Assembly (NCBI GenBank): GCA_021030915.1
Contig: JAGEMR010000020.1
Span: 124,001 to 188,000 of the forward strand
From: Astrothelium macrocarpum
Lineage: Eukaryota > Ascomycota > Dothideomycetes > Trypetheliales > Trypetheliaceae
Length of the DNA: 64,000 nt
Reading direction: 5' to 3'
Shown here: positions 35,678 to 47,322 of the stretch, piece after piece
Layout: every line of letters begins with the position of its first letter
Numbering within the stretch: position 1 is the stretch's first letter
Position numbers and translations under genes: made by a program
Notes under the pieces: generated by a model
Told to the model about the DNA's origin: nothing
What the model saw: the letters and a program-made list of their open reading frames with translations, nothing else
Databases searched by the model: none

Positions 35678-37250
35678 TCATGATTCGCTATCCACCTTAT
35701 CAAACCATATCAGGCATTTCAGTTCAGGCTCGAGATCTAGCCCCATCTTCACAACCTTATCATTCTTGAATCTAAATTCAGCACGAAGTGGATCATCTCC
35801 TTCCTCGCAGTAATCTTTTAGGTGTGCAATATATTTCGTTTGGTCACATACATGTTCGAACGTGAGGTAAAAGCCCATAGAGCGGTCCGCTGCATCGATG
35901 AACAATTTATCATCCTTTATTTCCACGACCAAGCCACGGTACCCGGTGTTCCAATATTCACCTATGTAGGCGCTGAGAGGTATCTTCTGTGGTCGCGGGG
36001 TTCCATCGGACTCTGGGCAGAGCTCCTGCCTCAGGTTACTCTCCTCATCCTTCTCGTCGTTCTTAGCTTTGCTCTGTAAATATAGAGCGTTCCAATCCGG
36101 GCGTTCGGGAAGTGGAACTTTGAGAGCCTCGTCGATAAGCTCGTGCGCCAGGATAGGGGCCAATTCTTGGGCTCCGCTCGAGTTTCCGAAGACTACACCA
36201 CCGAACTGCTCTTTTGGCAAGAAGAAGTGTATACTGCCAAAACCTTCCACTGCTCCTTCATGCAAGACTATCAGGGAGCCTCTATAGAAGCGGGGCCACC
36301 AGCCTGCTGCATATGCTGTCCATGACGTGTGCGGGTCCAGGTCGTCAGCATTAGTTTCGTCAAAGATACGTGGTTTGACGAGACCCTCGTAAACTTGTTC
36401 TGAGATTGGAGCTTCCTTCCTCATAACCGCCCTGACATACCGGGCGTAGTCGTCTGCAGAGGTTATAATACAACTAGCGCCCTGGTCTTCCGGAGATTGT
36501 CGAAGTTCAATAGACTGGTATGCACGGTTATCTTCACTCCACACATACGGTATGGCAATACGATCGCTGAGGCCTGCAAGTTTTGCAGCATCTGGTTGGA
36601 GATTTGTTGAGCTCATGCCGATAGGCTCAAAGAAATGGACCTTCAAAAATTCGGCAAAGGATAGGCCGCTAACTTTCTCAACAAGATAGGATGCGGCTGT
36701 GTACATCAGGTTGGAGTACATGAATTTCGATCGTATTGGAGCGCTAATCTGCAAATTCCGTACATTTCGCGTCACAGACTGGGGGGTGTCTGGATGAGCT
36801 GCCTTTCGACCAAGATACGAATCACAGTGCCTATACATATCAACACTATGCACAAAACAGGCCCAAATTGTTGGACACTTACGGTGGTAAGCCTGTCCTA
36901 TGACTAAGCACGTCTTCTACCGTAACATTTGCAGTGTAATCATCCTCGGACATGACAAAGTCATCCGTGAGAAGCTTCGACATGATGGCATCCCACTGTA
37001 TATGAGGATATTTCTCGTTGTCAGCAATGAGCAATGCAACTGATGCAGCAGTCAGAGATTTTGAACAAGATCCAATGTCGAATAAGTTCGCTGGCGTGCA
37101 CGGCTTTGGTGGGTTTAGAGAGGACTCCCCGAAACCTTTCGACGAAATTTGCTCGTGATGGACTAAGGCGAAGGCCAGACCTGGCACATGCGACTCATTC
37201 ATGAGTTCCTCCACATGAGTTGTGAATTCCGAAGAATGCAAGAGCTCCAT
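35678..37250 (-). CDS. Serine beta-lactamase-like hydrolase (class C/penicillin-binding-protein fold)
   Basis: Exons in gene order: 37250-36883 and 36830-35678; 506 aa. The catalytic SxxK motif is S61-C-S-K64 within FDIGSCSKSLTAASVALL, and the second motif is Y161-S-N163 (KFMYSNLMYTAASYL). A later HEGAVEGFGS may replace the third K/H-x-G element. A C-terminal beta-rich domain (from about residue 390) follows. No signal peptide is visible, so a cytosolic enzyme is likely. Fungal relatives include hydrolases, esterases and acyltransferases such as LovD-like enzymes; which activity applies cannot be told. It is not next to a recognisable biosynthetic cluster, though the reductase relic is 440 bp away. 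Confidence 0.88.
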
Positions 37251-38817
37251 AGATCAAGGTCGCTCTGGGCCAAAGTTTAACTACGAATGATGCCCTTGTT
37301 TCTTCAGCCAAGTCCTTCGCCTTCCCACACGCGGTCCGCGCGTACTTTTAAGAATGTGCTGGACAGCTTCTACAAATAGAGAGCGCTGCCACTTCAAAGA
37401 AAAGATGCCAGCTATCGATGATTCCAAGCCATTAATCACTACGACATTCGAATTGGCCAACCGAGTGCGAGTTCATACAGGTCAGGCCTTGGCTGGTTGA
37501 TGGAATTGTCAGAACATCGTGAAATATAAGTGAAGTACGCCTCATGTGCAACCGTGACTCAACACTGTCAAGAGAGTCGTATAGGATGTATCATCTATCT
37601 TAGCCAATGATGCTGATCGTCTCACTGCATTCCATCTCTAGTCGGTGTCTGCGAGGCTCAAGACCGAGTGTTTAGCTCGATCGGAAGATGTCTTTGGATG
37701 TCCAATCAAATCGAAGTCCCCTGTTTCTTCTGAAGCTTCAATAGTGGATCGCTCGAAGTGGAGCAATCTTCTCTCTCGTAGAACGAGTTACGAAAAGTCG
37801 TTCCCAAGCATTCAGATGAATTTGTTGGTTGTGTGTAAGATGCCGTAGCCATTAGACGTGGCTTGATCGTACATAATTTGCATGTCTACCCTGGCTCTTG
37901 AATAAATTCGAGCCACTCTAATATTAGACTTCCACACCCCTGACAGGGGTTCGCCTTTCCCTGGCACACCTTAAAACTGCCGAGCGATCCGTTGGCTGCT
38001 TCGAGCAGACCTGTCACGTCGTGTTTTCACAAAGCTTGCCATCAACTGTTTGGCCTGTTCAGAAGACTCGTGAAACCTTCTTGGCTATTGGAGGAACTAG
38101 AAGTCAAAGTTGTGATGGAAATGAACGGTATATTAAGTCATAACCCGCCTCTACTTCTCTCGAGAATTTTGCTCATGCTGTTCCAGCCCATAGCCTTTAG
38201 TCTGAAAAGTTTCATTTGCAAAAGACCTCTAATCTTGTTTTGATTAGTGCCTGGCTATGCGGCTTTTCGGCGCGACTTTCTCCATGTGGGGTCTCCAGGC
38301 GCTATTGTCTCCAGGGCACTCTCCCCTTCCCCTCCCCCACACCCCACATGGCTTGTAGCATGTGATGATGTGGAGGACGCGTTGGGATATGTGCCGACGC
38401 GAACGCGGCTGAATGGACACCATCGCGTCAGTCTTTCTACGGAGTTGCCTGTTTCAGGAGGTCATGCCCTCCCTTGGTACCTCCAACCGTGATGCCCAAA
38501 GCATGGCAAAAGGAGCTACTTGGCCGAACCAGACACGTCTCATGTCTAATGCCATTTTCCATCCCTGCCTTCTGGCACTCAAGCTCGAGGCCATCTTCGC
38601 TGGTATCGAGCCTTCGTGCGTGCCAGAAGCTGAGTCTTGTTCTCGACTTTGTAATTCTTGGTACCGCACGAAGCCATGACGTGCACTCTGTTGTGTCGTT
38701 TCCCATTGGCGCAATGCCCAAAGAGCGTAGCCTCGGGGTTCGAGCTCTCATCGCATCTACTTCGTGGGTCTGGCGGTTGGTTTGCTCATCTGAAGGTTGT
38801 TGACTGCTGCTAACAAA
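37251..38817. other. 1.6-kb intergenic region upstream of NNT
   Basis: Short frames occur on both strands, including overlapping ones at 38437-38803, none with a recognisable domain. Part may be the NNT promoter or an unrecognised 5' exon encoding more of its mitochondrial presequence. Confidence 0.4.
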
Positions 38818-41800
38818 ATGCCGTGTAGCACTGCACGTTCGATCTCGATGCTATCCATGGTACGCTTGGCAAAGACAGAAGAGGCACACGGTATCGAGAA
38901 GAACAAACACAACCGTCGCTGGACAGGCATTGGCTGAGAATGCTTCATCTACCATAATCCCCTACTCCGATCTCATCGTTGGTGTTCCACGCGAGTCTTA
39001 TCCAAACGAGCACAGAGTCGCCATTACTCCTCATAATGCAGCTTTGTTGCTCAAGAAGGGTTTCAGACGCGTTCTGGTCGAGCGAGGCGCAGGCACAGAA
39101 GCTCAATTTACTGATCATGCTTTCGAACAAGCAGGTGCTACACTTGTAGAAGGGGAACACGTCTGGTCTGATAGTGATATTCTCTTAAAGGTCCGCGCGC
39201 CCAGCTTTGACGGTATAAACAACGAAGTGGATCGTCTGCGAGAGAAAGGAACTCTAATTTCTTTTCTGTACCCTGCACAAAATAGAGCCTTGGTAGAGAA
39301 GTTAGCCTCTCGGGGTGCTACATCATTCGCAATGGACATGATTCCTCGCATTTCTCGTGCTCAAGTATTTGATGCTCTCAGGTAAATACAGGCATAGATG
39401 CTTAATTGGGAGACAGGACTCTGATTCCGTTACTCTATAGTTCCATGGCAAATATAGCTGGATACAAAGCTGTCCTTGAGGCATCAAACCAGTTTGGCAG
39501 TTTTTTGACCGGACAAGTGACTGCAGCCGGGTAAGCAGGAGTTTGCAGAGTTACACGAGTAAAACTTGGCTAATGATAAATCGCTCGGCTCACTTAGAAA
39601 GGTACATTGATCTCCTGCTGGACTACAGTTGTACAAATATCTTACCCTGATCCAGATACCTCCTTGCAAAGTTCTCATCATAGGTGCAGGTGTAGCAGGC
39701 TTGAGTGCCATTGCCACGGTAGGTACCAAAGAATACGATCACGATGACTCCACGACAACTGACCATCTATTCTACAAGGCTCGACGTATGGGTGCAATCG
39801 TACGAGCTTTCGATACGCGTTCTGCTGCTCGTGAACAAGTTCAATCATTGGGTGCAGAGTTTATTGAAGTAAACCTAAAGGAGGAAGGTTCGGGGACTGG
39901 TGGCTACGCAAAAGAAATGTCCAAGGAGTTCATCGAGGCCGAAATGAAACTGTTTATGAAGCAATGTCAAGAAGTAGATATTGTGATCACAACCGCTCTC
40001 ATTCCTGGAAGGCCGGCGCCTAAGCTAATAACAGAAGAAGTACGTCGAGTGTTTGGGAAACCTTTCCTATGATCTTATTCTGACTCGCTATCTAGATGAT
40101 TGCAGCCATGAGGCCTGGTTCTGTAATCGTGGATTTGGCTGCTGAGGCTGGTGGTAATTGCGCCAAAACCGTTCCTGGACAGCTCACAAAATACAAGGAC
40201 GTAAAGATCATTGGTGGGTAAAAAGACCGTATTCTGAAGCGTCGAAAGCTTACATCAAACACAGGGTATACTGATCTACCTTCGAGACTACCGACGCAGT
40301 CTTCCACTCTTTACTCCAACAATATTACAAAATTTCTCCTTTCCATTTCGTCGCAGGATAAGCACTTTGGCGTCGATCTAAAAGATGAGGTAGTCAGAGG
40401 AGCAATCGTCACACAATTAGGCGATATCCTCCCTCCTGCACCTAGGCCCGCTCCACCTCCTGCCGCCAGTCCAGCCGCTCATGTACCGACCGACATTAAA
40501 GAGCCGCCTGCAATGGCGTTAACACCATTTCAAAAGCAAACACGTGAAGTCGCTGTCATCACAACTGGCATGGGGACTACATTGGCGTTGGGTAAAGCTA
40601 CAGGTCCGTTGTTCATGGGAAATGTCTTTACTTTTGCACTGGCGGGGCTGGTTGGTTATCGTGCCGTTTGGAATGTGGTGCCTGCTCTTCATAGCCCTTT
40701 AATGAGTGTGACAAATGCGATTTCAGGCATGGTCGGAATTGGAGGATTCTTCATCATGGGAGGAGGCCTCACCCCGGAGACCTTTCCTCAAGCTTTAGGG
40801 GCACTGTCCGTCCTCATGGCGTTTGTCAACATTACCGGTGGTTTTGTCGTCACAAAACGGATGCTCGATATGTTCAAGCGTATGTCTTCGGTCGCCGCAA
40901 GAAATGTCTACTCATCTAAATAATCTCCCAGGTCCATCTGATCCTCCAGAGTACCCCTATCTATACGCTATTCCTGGTTTACTGTTTGGTGGAGGTTATC
41001 TAGCTGCTGCAGCGACTGGTATGGCCGGTCTTGTTCAAGCCGGTTATCTGGTTAGCAGCGTTCTGTGCATTGGTAAGAAAATAAGGCGTCATCTTCAGAC
41101 ACAATAGCTAAACCTCACCGTAGGGTCCATTTCCGGCCTTTCGTCTCAAGTTACTGCTCGACAAGGTAATATTCTTGGAATTTTGGGTGTAGGGTCCGGC
41201 GTTCTGGCTTCTTTAGCTGCAGTTGGGTTTCCACCAGAGGTCCTGATGCAGTTTGCTGGAGTTGCTGGAATAGGATCCCTGCTCGGTGAGGCGTCCATCA
41301 AATACCTTCATATTCAATCGTTACTAAAGTCTTACAAGGAATCTTGATTGGACGCCGAATTACGCCGACTGACTTACCACAGACTGTTGCTGCCTTGCAT
41401 TCTGTCGTAGGTTTGGCCGCTGTCTTGACTAGTATCGGCAGCGTCATGGCAGGTATCAGCGACATTTCTATACTACACCTTGTCACAGGTTACCTTGGTG
41501 TTCTGATAGGTATTATCTCACGCTTGTGCGCAAAAATTGGGATTCTTGTTGACTCTTGGTAATAGGTGGCGTGACCTTCACAGGCTCCGTTGTAGCGTTC
41601 ATGAAACTTTCTGGACGGATGTCATCGAGACCTACTATCTTGCCTGGTCGACATGTAGTGAATGCGTCAATGCTCGGTGCTAATGTGGCTACAATGGGGG
41701 CATTTGTTTCAATGGCCCCGGGGGCTCCCGCGATCGCAGCTACGTGTTTGGCAGCAAATACAGCGCTAAGCTTCGCCAAAGGATACACAACCACAGCAGC

Positions 41801-42931
41801 CATTGGAGGTGCTGATATGCGTACGTAGTTTCCACACATTTCTCGACGTATTGGTGCGCAATTTTACTAATGAGTGCACACTGCAGCCGTGGTTATCACA
41901 GTATTGAACGCTTACTCGGGTTTTGCGCTTGTCGCCGAAGGCTTCATGTTGGACAACCCCTTGCTCACGTCTGTTGGTGCTCTTATCGGAGTCAGTGGTT
42001 CTATCTTATCGTATATCATGGTAAGCCCGCTCAATACACATTGATGGTACGCCTGCTGACTCGCTTCAAAGTGCGTTGCAATGAATAGATCTCTAACAAA
42101 CGTATTGTTCGGAGGAATCGCTGCTCCAGTGCAGACAGACACCAAAATCGAAGGACAAATTACAAAGACCAACGTCGACGAAACCGTAGAAGCCCTCTCA
42201 AATGCTGAGAGTGTCATCATTGTATGGTCCCTATATTGCATGTTTGCAAGCAATTAACTCACCACACATGTCCGTAGGTCGTTGGCTATGGAATGGCCGT
42301 CGCTAAAGCACAATATGTCATTTCCGAGATTACTCATATACTAAGAAGTAGGGGCATAAAAGTCCGTTTCGCTATTCACCCTGTTGCTGGAAGGATGCCA
42401 GGACAATGTAATGTTCTCTTAGCCGAAGCCTCAGTCCCCTACGACAGTAAGTGCCATTTTCCCTGTTTCCACTTGATCGCCTATTAAATGGTCTCTGCAG
42501 TTGTCCTTGAAATGGATGAAATCAATGACGATTTCACGGACACAGATGTGACCCTCGTCATCGGCGCAAATGATACTGTGAACCCGATCGCACTCGAACC
42601 AGACTCTGCAATAGCGGGAATGCCTGTCTTGCACGCCTGGAAAAGCAAACAGGTTATTGTAATGAAACGCAGCATGTCTAGTGGTTACGGTATGTTGCTC
42701 CAGAGACTTGTCCAGTTTTCGCCGAACCGAAAAATATCTGACTCGATTGCAGCCGACGTTCCAAATCCTTTGTTCTACATGCCTGGCACGAGAATGCTTT
42801 TTGGGGACGCAAAGGACACTTGTGAAGGTACAAATCAGAGAATTAACCTGTGAAAGAATTTATACTGATGACTGCTTTTAGGTATCAAACGGACGCTTGA
42901 GAAGACAACAATGTCTGCCTTGGACATCTAA
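38818..42931 (+). CDS. nnt: Mitochondrial NAD(P) transhydrogenase, single-chain
   Basis: Eighteen exons: 38818-38859, 38927-39381, 39441-39530, 39598-39601, 39656-39718, 39779-40039, 40096-40213, 40265-40879, 40932-41072, 41124-41285, 41339-41509, 41566-41820, 41887-42020, 42072-42221, 42278-42446, 42501-42689, 42753-42827, 42882-42931; 1047 aa. The NAD-binding alanine-dehydrogenase-like domain (LIVGVPRESYPNEHRVAITP, PPCKVLIIGAGVAGLSAIAT) comes first. The membrane proton channel follows, then the NADP-binding domain (VVGYGMAVAKAQY, HPVAGRMPGQCNVLLAEA). The enzyme uses the proton gradient to reduce NADP with NADH in the mitochondrial inner membrane. The fourth exon is only 4 nt. The first exon is uncertain: conserved sequence begins around residue 25, and the frame has no ATG directly upstream. 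Confidence 0.93.
39598..39601 (+). other. 4-nt microexon of NNT
   Basis: AAAG, preceded by ...CACTTAG and followed by GTACATTG. It joins ...GCAGCCGG to ATACCTCCTTGC to give AAG-K-IPPCKVLII. Its flanking introns are 67 and 54 bp. Skipping it breaks the frame and loses the conserved GK before IPPC. Confidence 0.85.
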
Positions 42932-43229
42932 TTGAGTTTCACAGAAGTACCCATGTATATAGCTTGTACATAATCTGCCGAGGAGATTGGATTGTTGGGC
43001 ATTTACAAGAGGAATAATTGGTTGCTTAAACCAGATGGTGAGCATGCATAATGGAGCTGGTTGAATTTGCATTTTGATACCTCCATGTTGTATGTCCAGG
43101 GTTCAAAGATGCGAGTAATATGGATTTCTTATATCCTGATACGCAAGGCATAGGCTTCTAGACCCAGATTGATAACCTAAAGGGGTTGTCATCTAAACTA
43201 CGGATATCAGGGAAGGTGCTTCGAGCGCA

Positions 43230-44704
43230 TCAGGCTGAAGCACGTCGAGCTGACTCTTCGGGTCCAGCATGGGGCGTTCGATTGTACAGTAGTGCTCGGC
43301 TCAGACGCGCCGCTGTCGTAGAAATTGAGCTCATTTGACTCCAAAAGGTACATGCTGGATAAGAGTATCGCCTTCGCCCAACTTCTAGTATTCCCACTGC
43401 ATGTCTTGCCTGGTACGTCTTCGAAATTCCATATTCCGCATAAGAAAAACTTTCGCCGCACCTTCCAAATTGCCTGGGTTCCTTATCTGGCCGTTTTCTC
43501 TGTTCATCTAATGGAATCGTCCATTTCAATGCAAAGTTCGATTCCGAATCGATCACGCCTTCGCGGCTGTTTGCGTGTATCATGTGTGCGTTGTAGTGGG
43601 TCCGACAACAAAAGTGTTGATCTTTGGGCTTGAAGCGATAATCTATAGATTGCCACACATGATGGAAATAGTTTTGCCAAGGACCAGCATATTGTCGTGG
43701 GAACATCGTCTGAATTCTTTCCCGGTCATTGGCGCTGAGCCGATGCACGCGACTTTGGGGATACTGAACTTGGACACGAACCCGTGCTATGTAGGCACCA
43801 ATGAAGTTGGCCCGAATGCTCGCCTGGCGTACGCGCACATTTCTTGCACAAAGTGAATACCCATCCCAGGGATCGTTGTTCTTGGCATGCCATTGTTGTT
43901 GGATATTCCAATAGTTTGCTGGGATTGGTCGAAACAAATACAATCCGGTACAAGCAGAGGTGCTGTGGGATCTTGTTCGTTATTTGTTTGGCATTTCATC
44001 TCTTCAAAGTTACATGACTTCCACCTCTTTTGCTGATCTTGAAGGTAGCCCGGAAAATCCCTCAAAGAGCGATGATGCTGCTCAATAGGAGATAAATTGA
44101 TGTCAGAGCGTTCGTGCGATCCCATCGAATGCGCGACACGAAGAATAAGTAGAGTGGCCTCCAAGGCGGTACGGCATACCCACCGATCTCGACTAAAAGC
44201 ACGGAGATCATCCAAATCATCTGAGAAGAGTAAGATACCAAACTTGGAAATGAACCTTGATGACATACACGATGCTTCCAACCTCACTGGACTTTGAAGC
44301 TTCTCATCCACAGCCTTTCGGCGATTATCAAACTGCTGACGTTTGTCGCCGCTATCCTGCAAAATAGACTTTGACCAATCGACAAAGCCTTTGAATAATT
44401 TGATATTTTGTCGAATGACAGCCGAGAGAAGTTGCCAAAGAAGATTGAATGCCTCAGAATTTCCGAACGTATTGCCAGTAGTTTGTATAGCCATGCGAGC
44501 ATCGTCAAGGTTGCTGCTGAAATTATCCAGGCAATTACAAATATCCCGATTTATGGCCTTGACCAGGTTCTTATCACGTCCAACTTTCTTGGTATAGCAC
44601 TGCTGGTATGTAGTAGGCGAGGAATTGGGAAGGTTGAGGGAAATCAAGGTAGGATAGTGCCATCCTGCTTTCTCCGTCCAAAGGAGTTGAATTGAAGTAT
44701 ACAT
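43230..44704 (-). CDS. Unrecognised protein, tentative two-exon model
   Basis: Proposed exons in gene order: 44704-44014 and 43918-43230 (95-bp GTAACT...CCCAG intron, splitting codon 231); 459 aa. I do not recognise it. Two long minus-strand frames overlap by 157 bp. The first (305 codons) is helical in character, for example RWVCRTALEATLLILRVA. The second is Trp/Tyr/His/Arg-rich (NYWNIQQQWHAKNNDPWDGY, MFPRQYAGPWQNYFHHVWQS). The proposed splice joins them in phase and gives a protein of sensible composition. Alternatives are two separate genes, a different intron or a frameshifted pseudogene. There is no signal peptide or membrane helix. It lies about 2.6 kb from the NLR gene. Confidence 0.4.
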
Positions 44705-45718
44705 TGTGGGATTTCCAAATCAAAGATTGAACCCCTCGCGTATCGTGAGCAAGCTGTGAAGAAGAATGTATCTTTCATGTACTGTCTGCTGCGAGGCCCA
44801 CTCTAATTAGAATACATGGGTTAAGACATTACGACAATCTTGACTACATGGGGCCCAAACTGCAGAAAAGCAAGCTAACCAGAAAGCACAAAGAAAACAA
44901 GAGCATACAAAGAGGATAAGAAAACTTGGATGTGTTTGCAAGCAGGCATCCCAGTCCCAAATCAAAAATCATAAGAATGTTTCTCAACACGGACACCCGA
45001 TGCAGTGAAAACTTTGCTTGAGCCCACGTTCTCGATCTCGACCACAGTCGCGTGGACCATGAGTCGCGCATACTTGAAAGCATCTTGAAAACCCAGCCGG
45101 CGTGCGCATTGGAGCTATAATTTTGCATGATCTGGCCCGAGCGTAAATGCTCACGAAACCTGGCGTCTCGGGAACCAGATGAAGGTTTCAGCAATAGATC
45201 GGATTTGGAGAGGCTTGCGGAAATCTTTCAATCTGGGCAAACCGCAGAATGAGCTTGAGCAGCGTCATGACAGTATGTCACAGAGCGAGAAGGGATTGGT
45301 CCGCTCTGAAGTTAAGAGTGACAATATCAAGGAGAGCAGGCAAACATTTCTGATGTCTGAGACCAATACATCGAGCACTAGCTGGCCGTTGCGCTCAACA
45401 AATGGCGGCGGTGACTTTCTTATTATGTCACAAGACAGTCTCCCTTCCCGCTAAATGCTTACATGGTACTATTCGTCATTAGGCTTTATTATTCTTGTAC
45501 ATGTTGTTCCTCTTTGTTGCAAGTTCTAGCTTTTCATGTCACTTCAATATGTCAGGTAGTAAAGAGTCGCAGAATGGAATACTGGTGTATTTTCTGCTTC
45601 TTTCCTAATGGCCACTCCCCTTTTCTTGGCGCAGTGATTATTTTGGATAGAGTTCCCAGTCAAAAGTAGTATGACAATGAATAATAATAACATACATGGA
45701 AAGCATAGGTATAGCTGC
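44705..45718. other. 1.0-kb region with small uncertain frames
   Basis: It contains the plus-strand ORF at 45179-45454 (listed separately) and a minus-strand frame at 44844-45194 that ends in a hydrophobic stretch (CMLLFSLCFLVSLLFCSL) but has no ATG at its start. Neither is convincing. The remainder shows no feature. Confidence 0.35.
45179..45454 (+). CDS. Small hypothetical ORF, 91 aa
   Basis: It starts with ATG and encodes MKVSAIDRIWRGLRKSFNLG, then a Ser/Glu/Lys-rich polar tail. I do not recognise it. An amphipathic, basic N-terminus is the only visible character. It overlaps the 5' end of a minus-strand frame, and no promoter or splice support is evident. It may be a real small protein, the last exon of something not recognised, or chance. 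Confidence 0.25.
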   Translation: MKVSAIDRIWRGLRKSFNLGKPQNELEQRHDSMSQSEKGLVRSEVKSDNIKESRQTFLMSETNTSSTSWPLRSTNGGGDFLIMSQDSLPSR

Positions 45719-46852
45719 TCATCTGTCGCTAAGCATGTTCTTAATTGAGGCCCAATACTGTCGCGTTACAAACGACTCAATCTCTTCTTTGCATAGCCAT
45801 TGGAAATCGGTATCGCCAAAAGCATTCTGAGTCAAGTTAGCCTGACCAGCCATCATTCTAGCTTTCATGAAGAAGATCTTTTCGCCCAGTTCATCAACAT
45901 TCTCCTTTTGGTGGGAAATTTGCCTTCGAAAATTGTATTCGAAATTGCCGACTGGCACATTTCCCACGACCCACGTGTTCATATTAATTCCGCCCGTCTG
46001 AATCAAAAGTCTTTCGGCAGCCTAGGAAGATCAGCTGGAAGAGTCAACATCAGAAAGGGTCAGCACGAGGGACGTACAGTATGCAGACTTTCCTTTCCCA
46101 TCACGCGAGTGTGTGGAAATGTCCACCGGCCCCCAGAATTCTTGATCAATAGATATAGAGAGCGTTGGAGCAGACGATCCAAACTTTTGGTGTCCCCCTT
46201 TTTGTCTGCTTCTGTGACCCGAGGCATTGGTCTTTCAACAGGTTCCCGCGTCGAACTGGACGCATCTTCCTCGCTCGCACTAGAAGGCTCTGCGTCCTTC
46301 AACAAGGCCTCAATCTGATGTTCTGTCTCGCTCTCCGGGGCTCCCACGAGTAACTCATCATTCCAAGCGGTCTCGCCCTTACGCGAATAAGCACCAATTT
46401 CGTGCGCTGCAGTACGTCTGCGACCAGTCTTTCGGTTCCATTCCTTCTCGGCAGCAGAACCTTTTGGAAAGTAGAACCATCGCGAGAAAGGTAAAGCCAG
46501 GCGTTCGTTGAGTCGTCGTTGATATAGATAGAATGCCTTTTCGAAAGGGGTCAGGTCGCGGGTGATTTGCGGAGGTCGTGAAAGCACAACACCAGAACGC
46601 AGCTGATAGGCAGGTTGAGGACTGGGAGAGAGGGAAACCGAAGAGTCATCGTCAAAGGAAGGTGCCTCCGCTACTGCTGCAGCTGCAGAAGCACATCTAG
46701 TTTGTTGGAAAATGGCGGTGCGGCAGGATTTGCAGATGTGATTGCTAGCTCGGGAGGCTGGCGGATTGTTTAGAAGTGGGACCACAGAGGCTCAATGGGA
46801 ACTTACTGGAAGCTGAGAGCAACGATGATGCACTCTTCGAGGCAGAGGGCAT
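45719..46852 (-). CDS. mrpl17: Mitochondrial large ribosomal subunit protein mL46 (MRPL17 family)
   Basis: Exons in gene order: 46852-46807, 46757-46078, 46021-45719; 342 aa. The N-terminus (MPSASKSASSLLSAS, then SRASNHICKSCRTAIFQQ) is rich in Ser, Arg and small residues, as in mitochondrial presequences. The mL46 core includes DLTPFEKAFYLYQRRLNERL and, after the second splice, AAERLLIQTGGINMNTWVVG. FFMKARMMAGQANLTQN, a Nudix-fold-derived element typical of this family, follows. It is a structural protein of the mitochondrial 54S subunit. The frame of exon 2 extends upstream only to a GTG, so the short first exon with an ATG is needed. Confidence 0.93.
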
Positions 46853-47322
46853 TGCTAGTGCAATTGTGGCCTCATTGACGTTTATTGCCGTGAAGGTCAA
46901 GTACTCAAAATTCGAGCAGGGTTCATTGTCTGTTAAACCCCAAATGGACTAGTACATGTGTGGATAACATCGTACCTCAGCCGCACAAGCTCCAACGTTT
47001 CTTCTTCATCCCAGAGCATCAACCTTATCTTCACTTGCTTCTTGTCTACAATAGCAAAATGATCATTAACGATGCCGAGACTAAATTCGAGCAGTCTTTT
47101 CGCTAGCGGCCGCCTTGACTATAACTGGGCTTACCGTTAGATAGATACTGCTTACAGACGTTTCAAAGTAGTCGATCCTGCGCCTAGAATGACTGTCTTT
47201 GGTATTGGCTGGTCTTTTGGTACTTCAGTCAACTTCGTGGCGTTTGGCAGAGTCTCCGTAGCATATGCCGTCAAGTCCATTTCCAAATCAAAGCTGAACT
47301 CGGCATTGGAAACCTGCGCAAC
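46853..47322. promoter_or_regulatory. Divergent promoter region of mL46 and the NLR gene
   Basis: 470 bp separate the two start codons. No recognised factor-binding motif is claimed. Sharing a promoter region with a constitutively needed mitoribosomal gene may give the NLR basal expression; this is inference. Confidence 0.4.
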
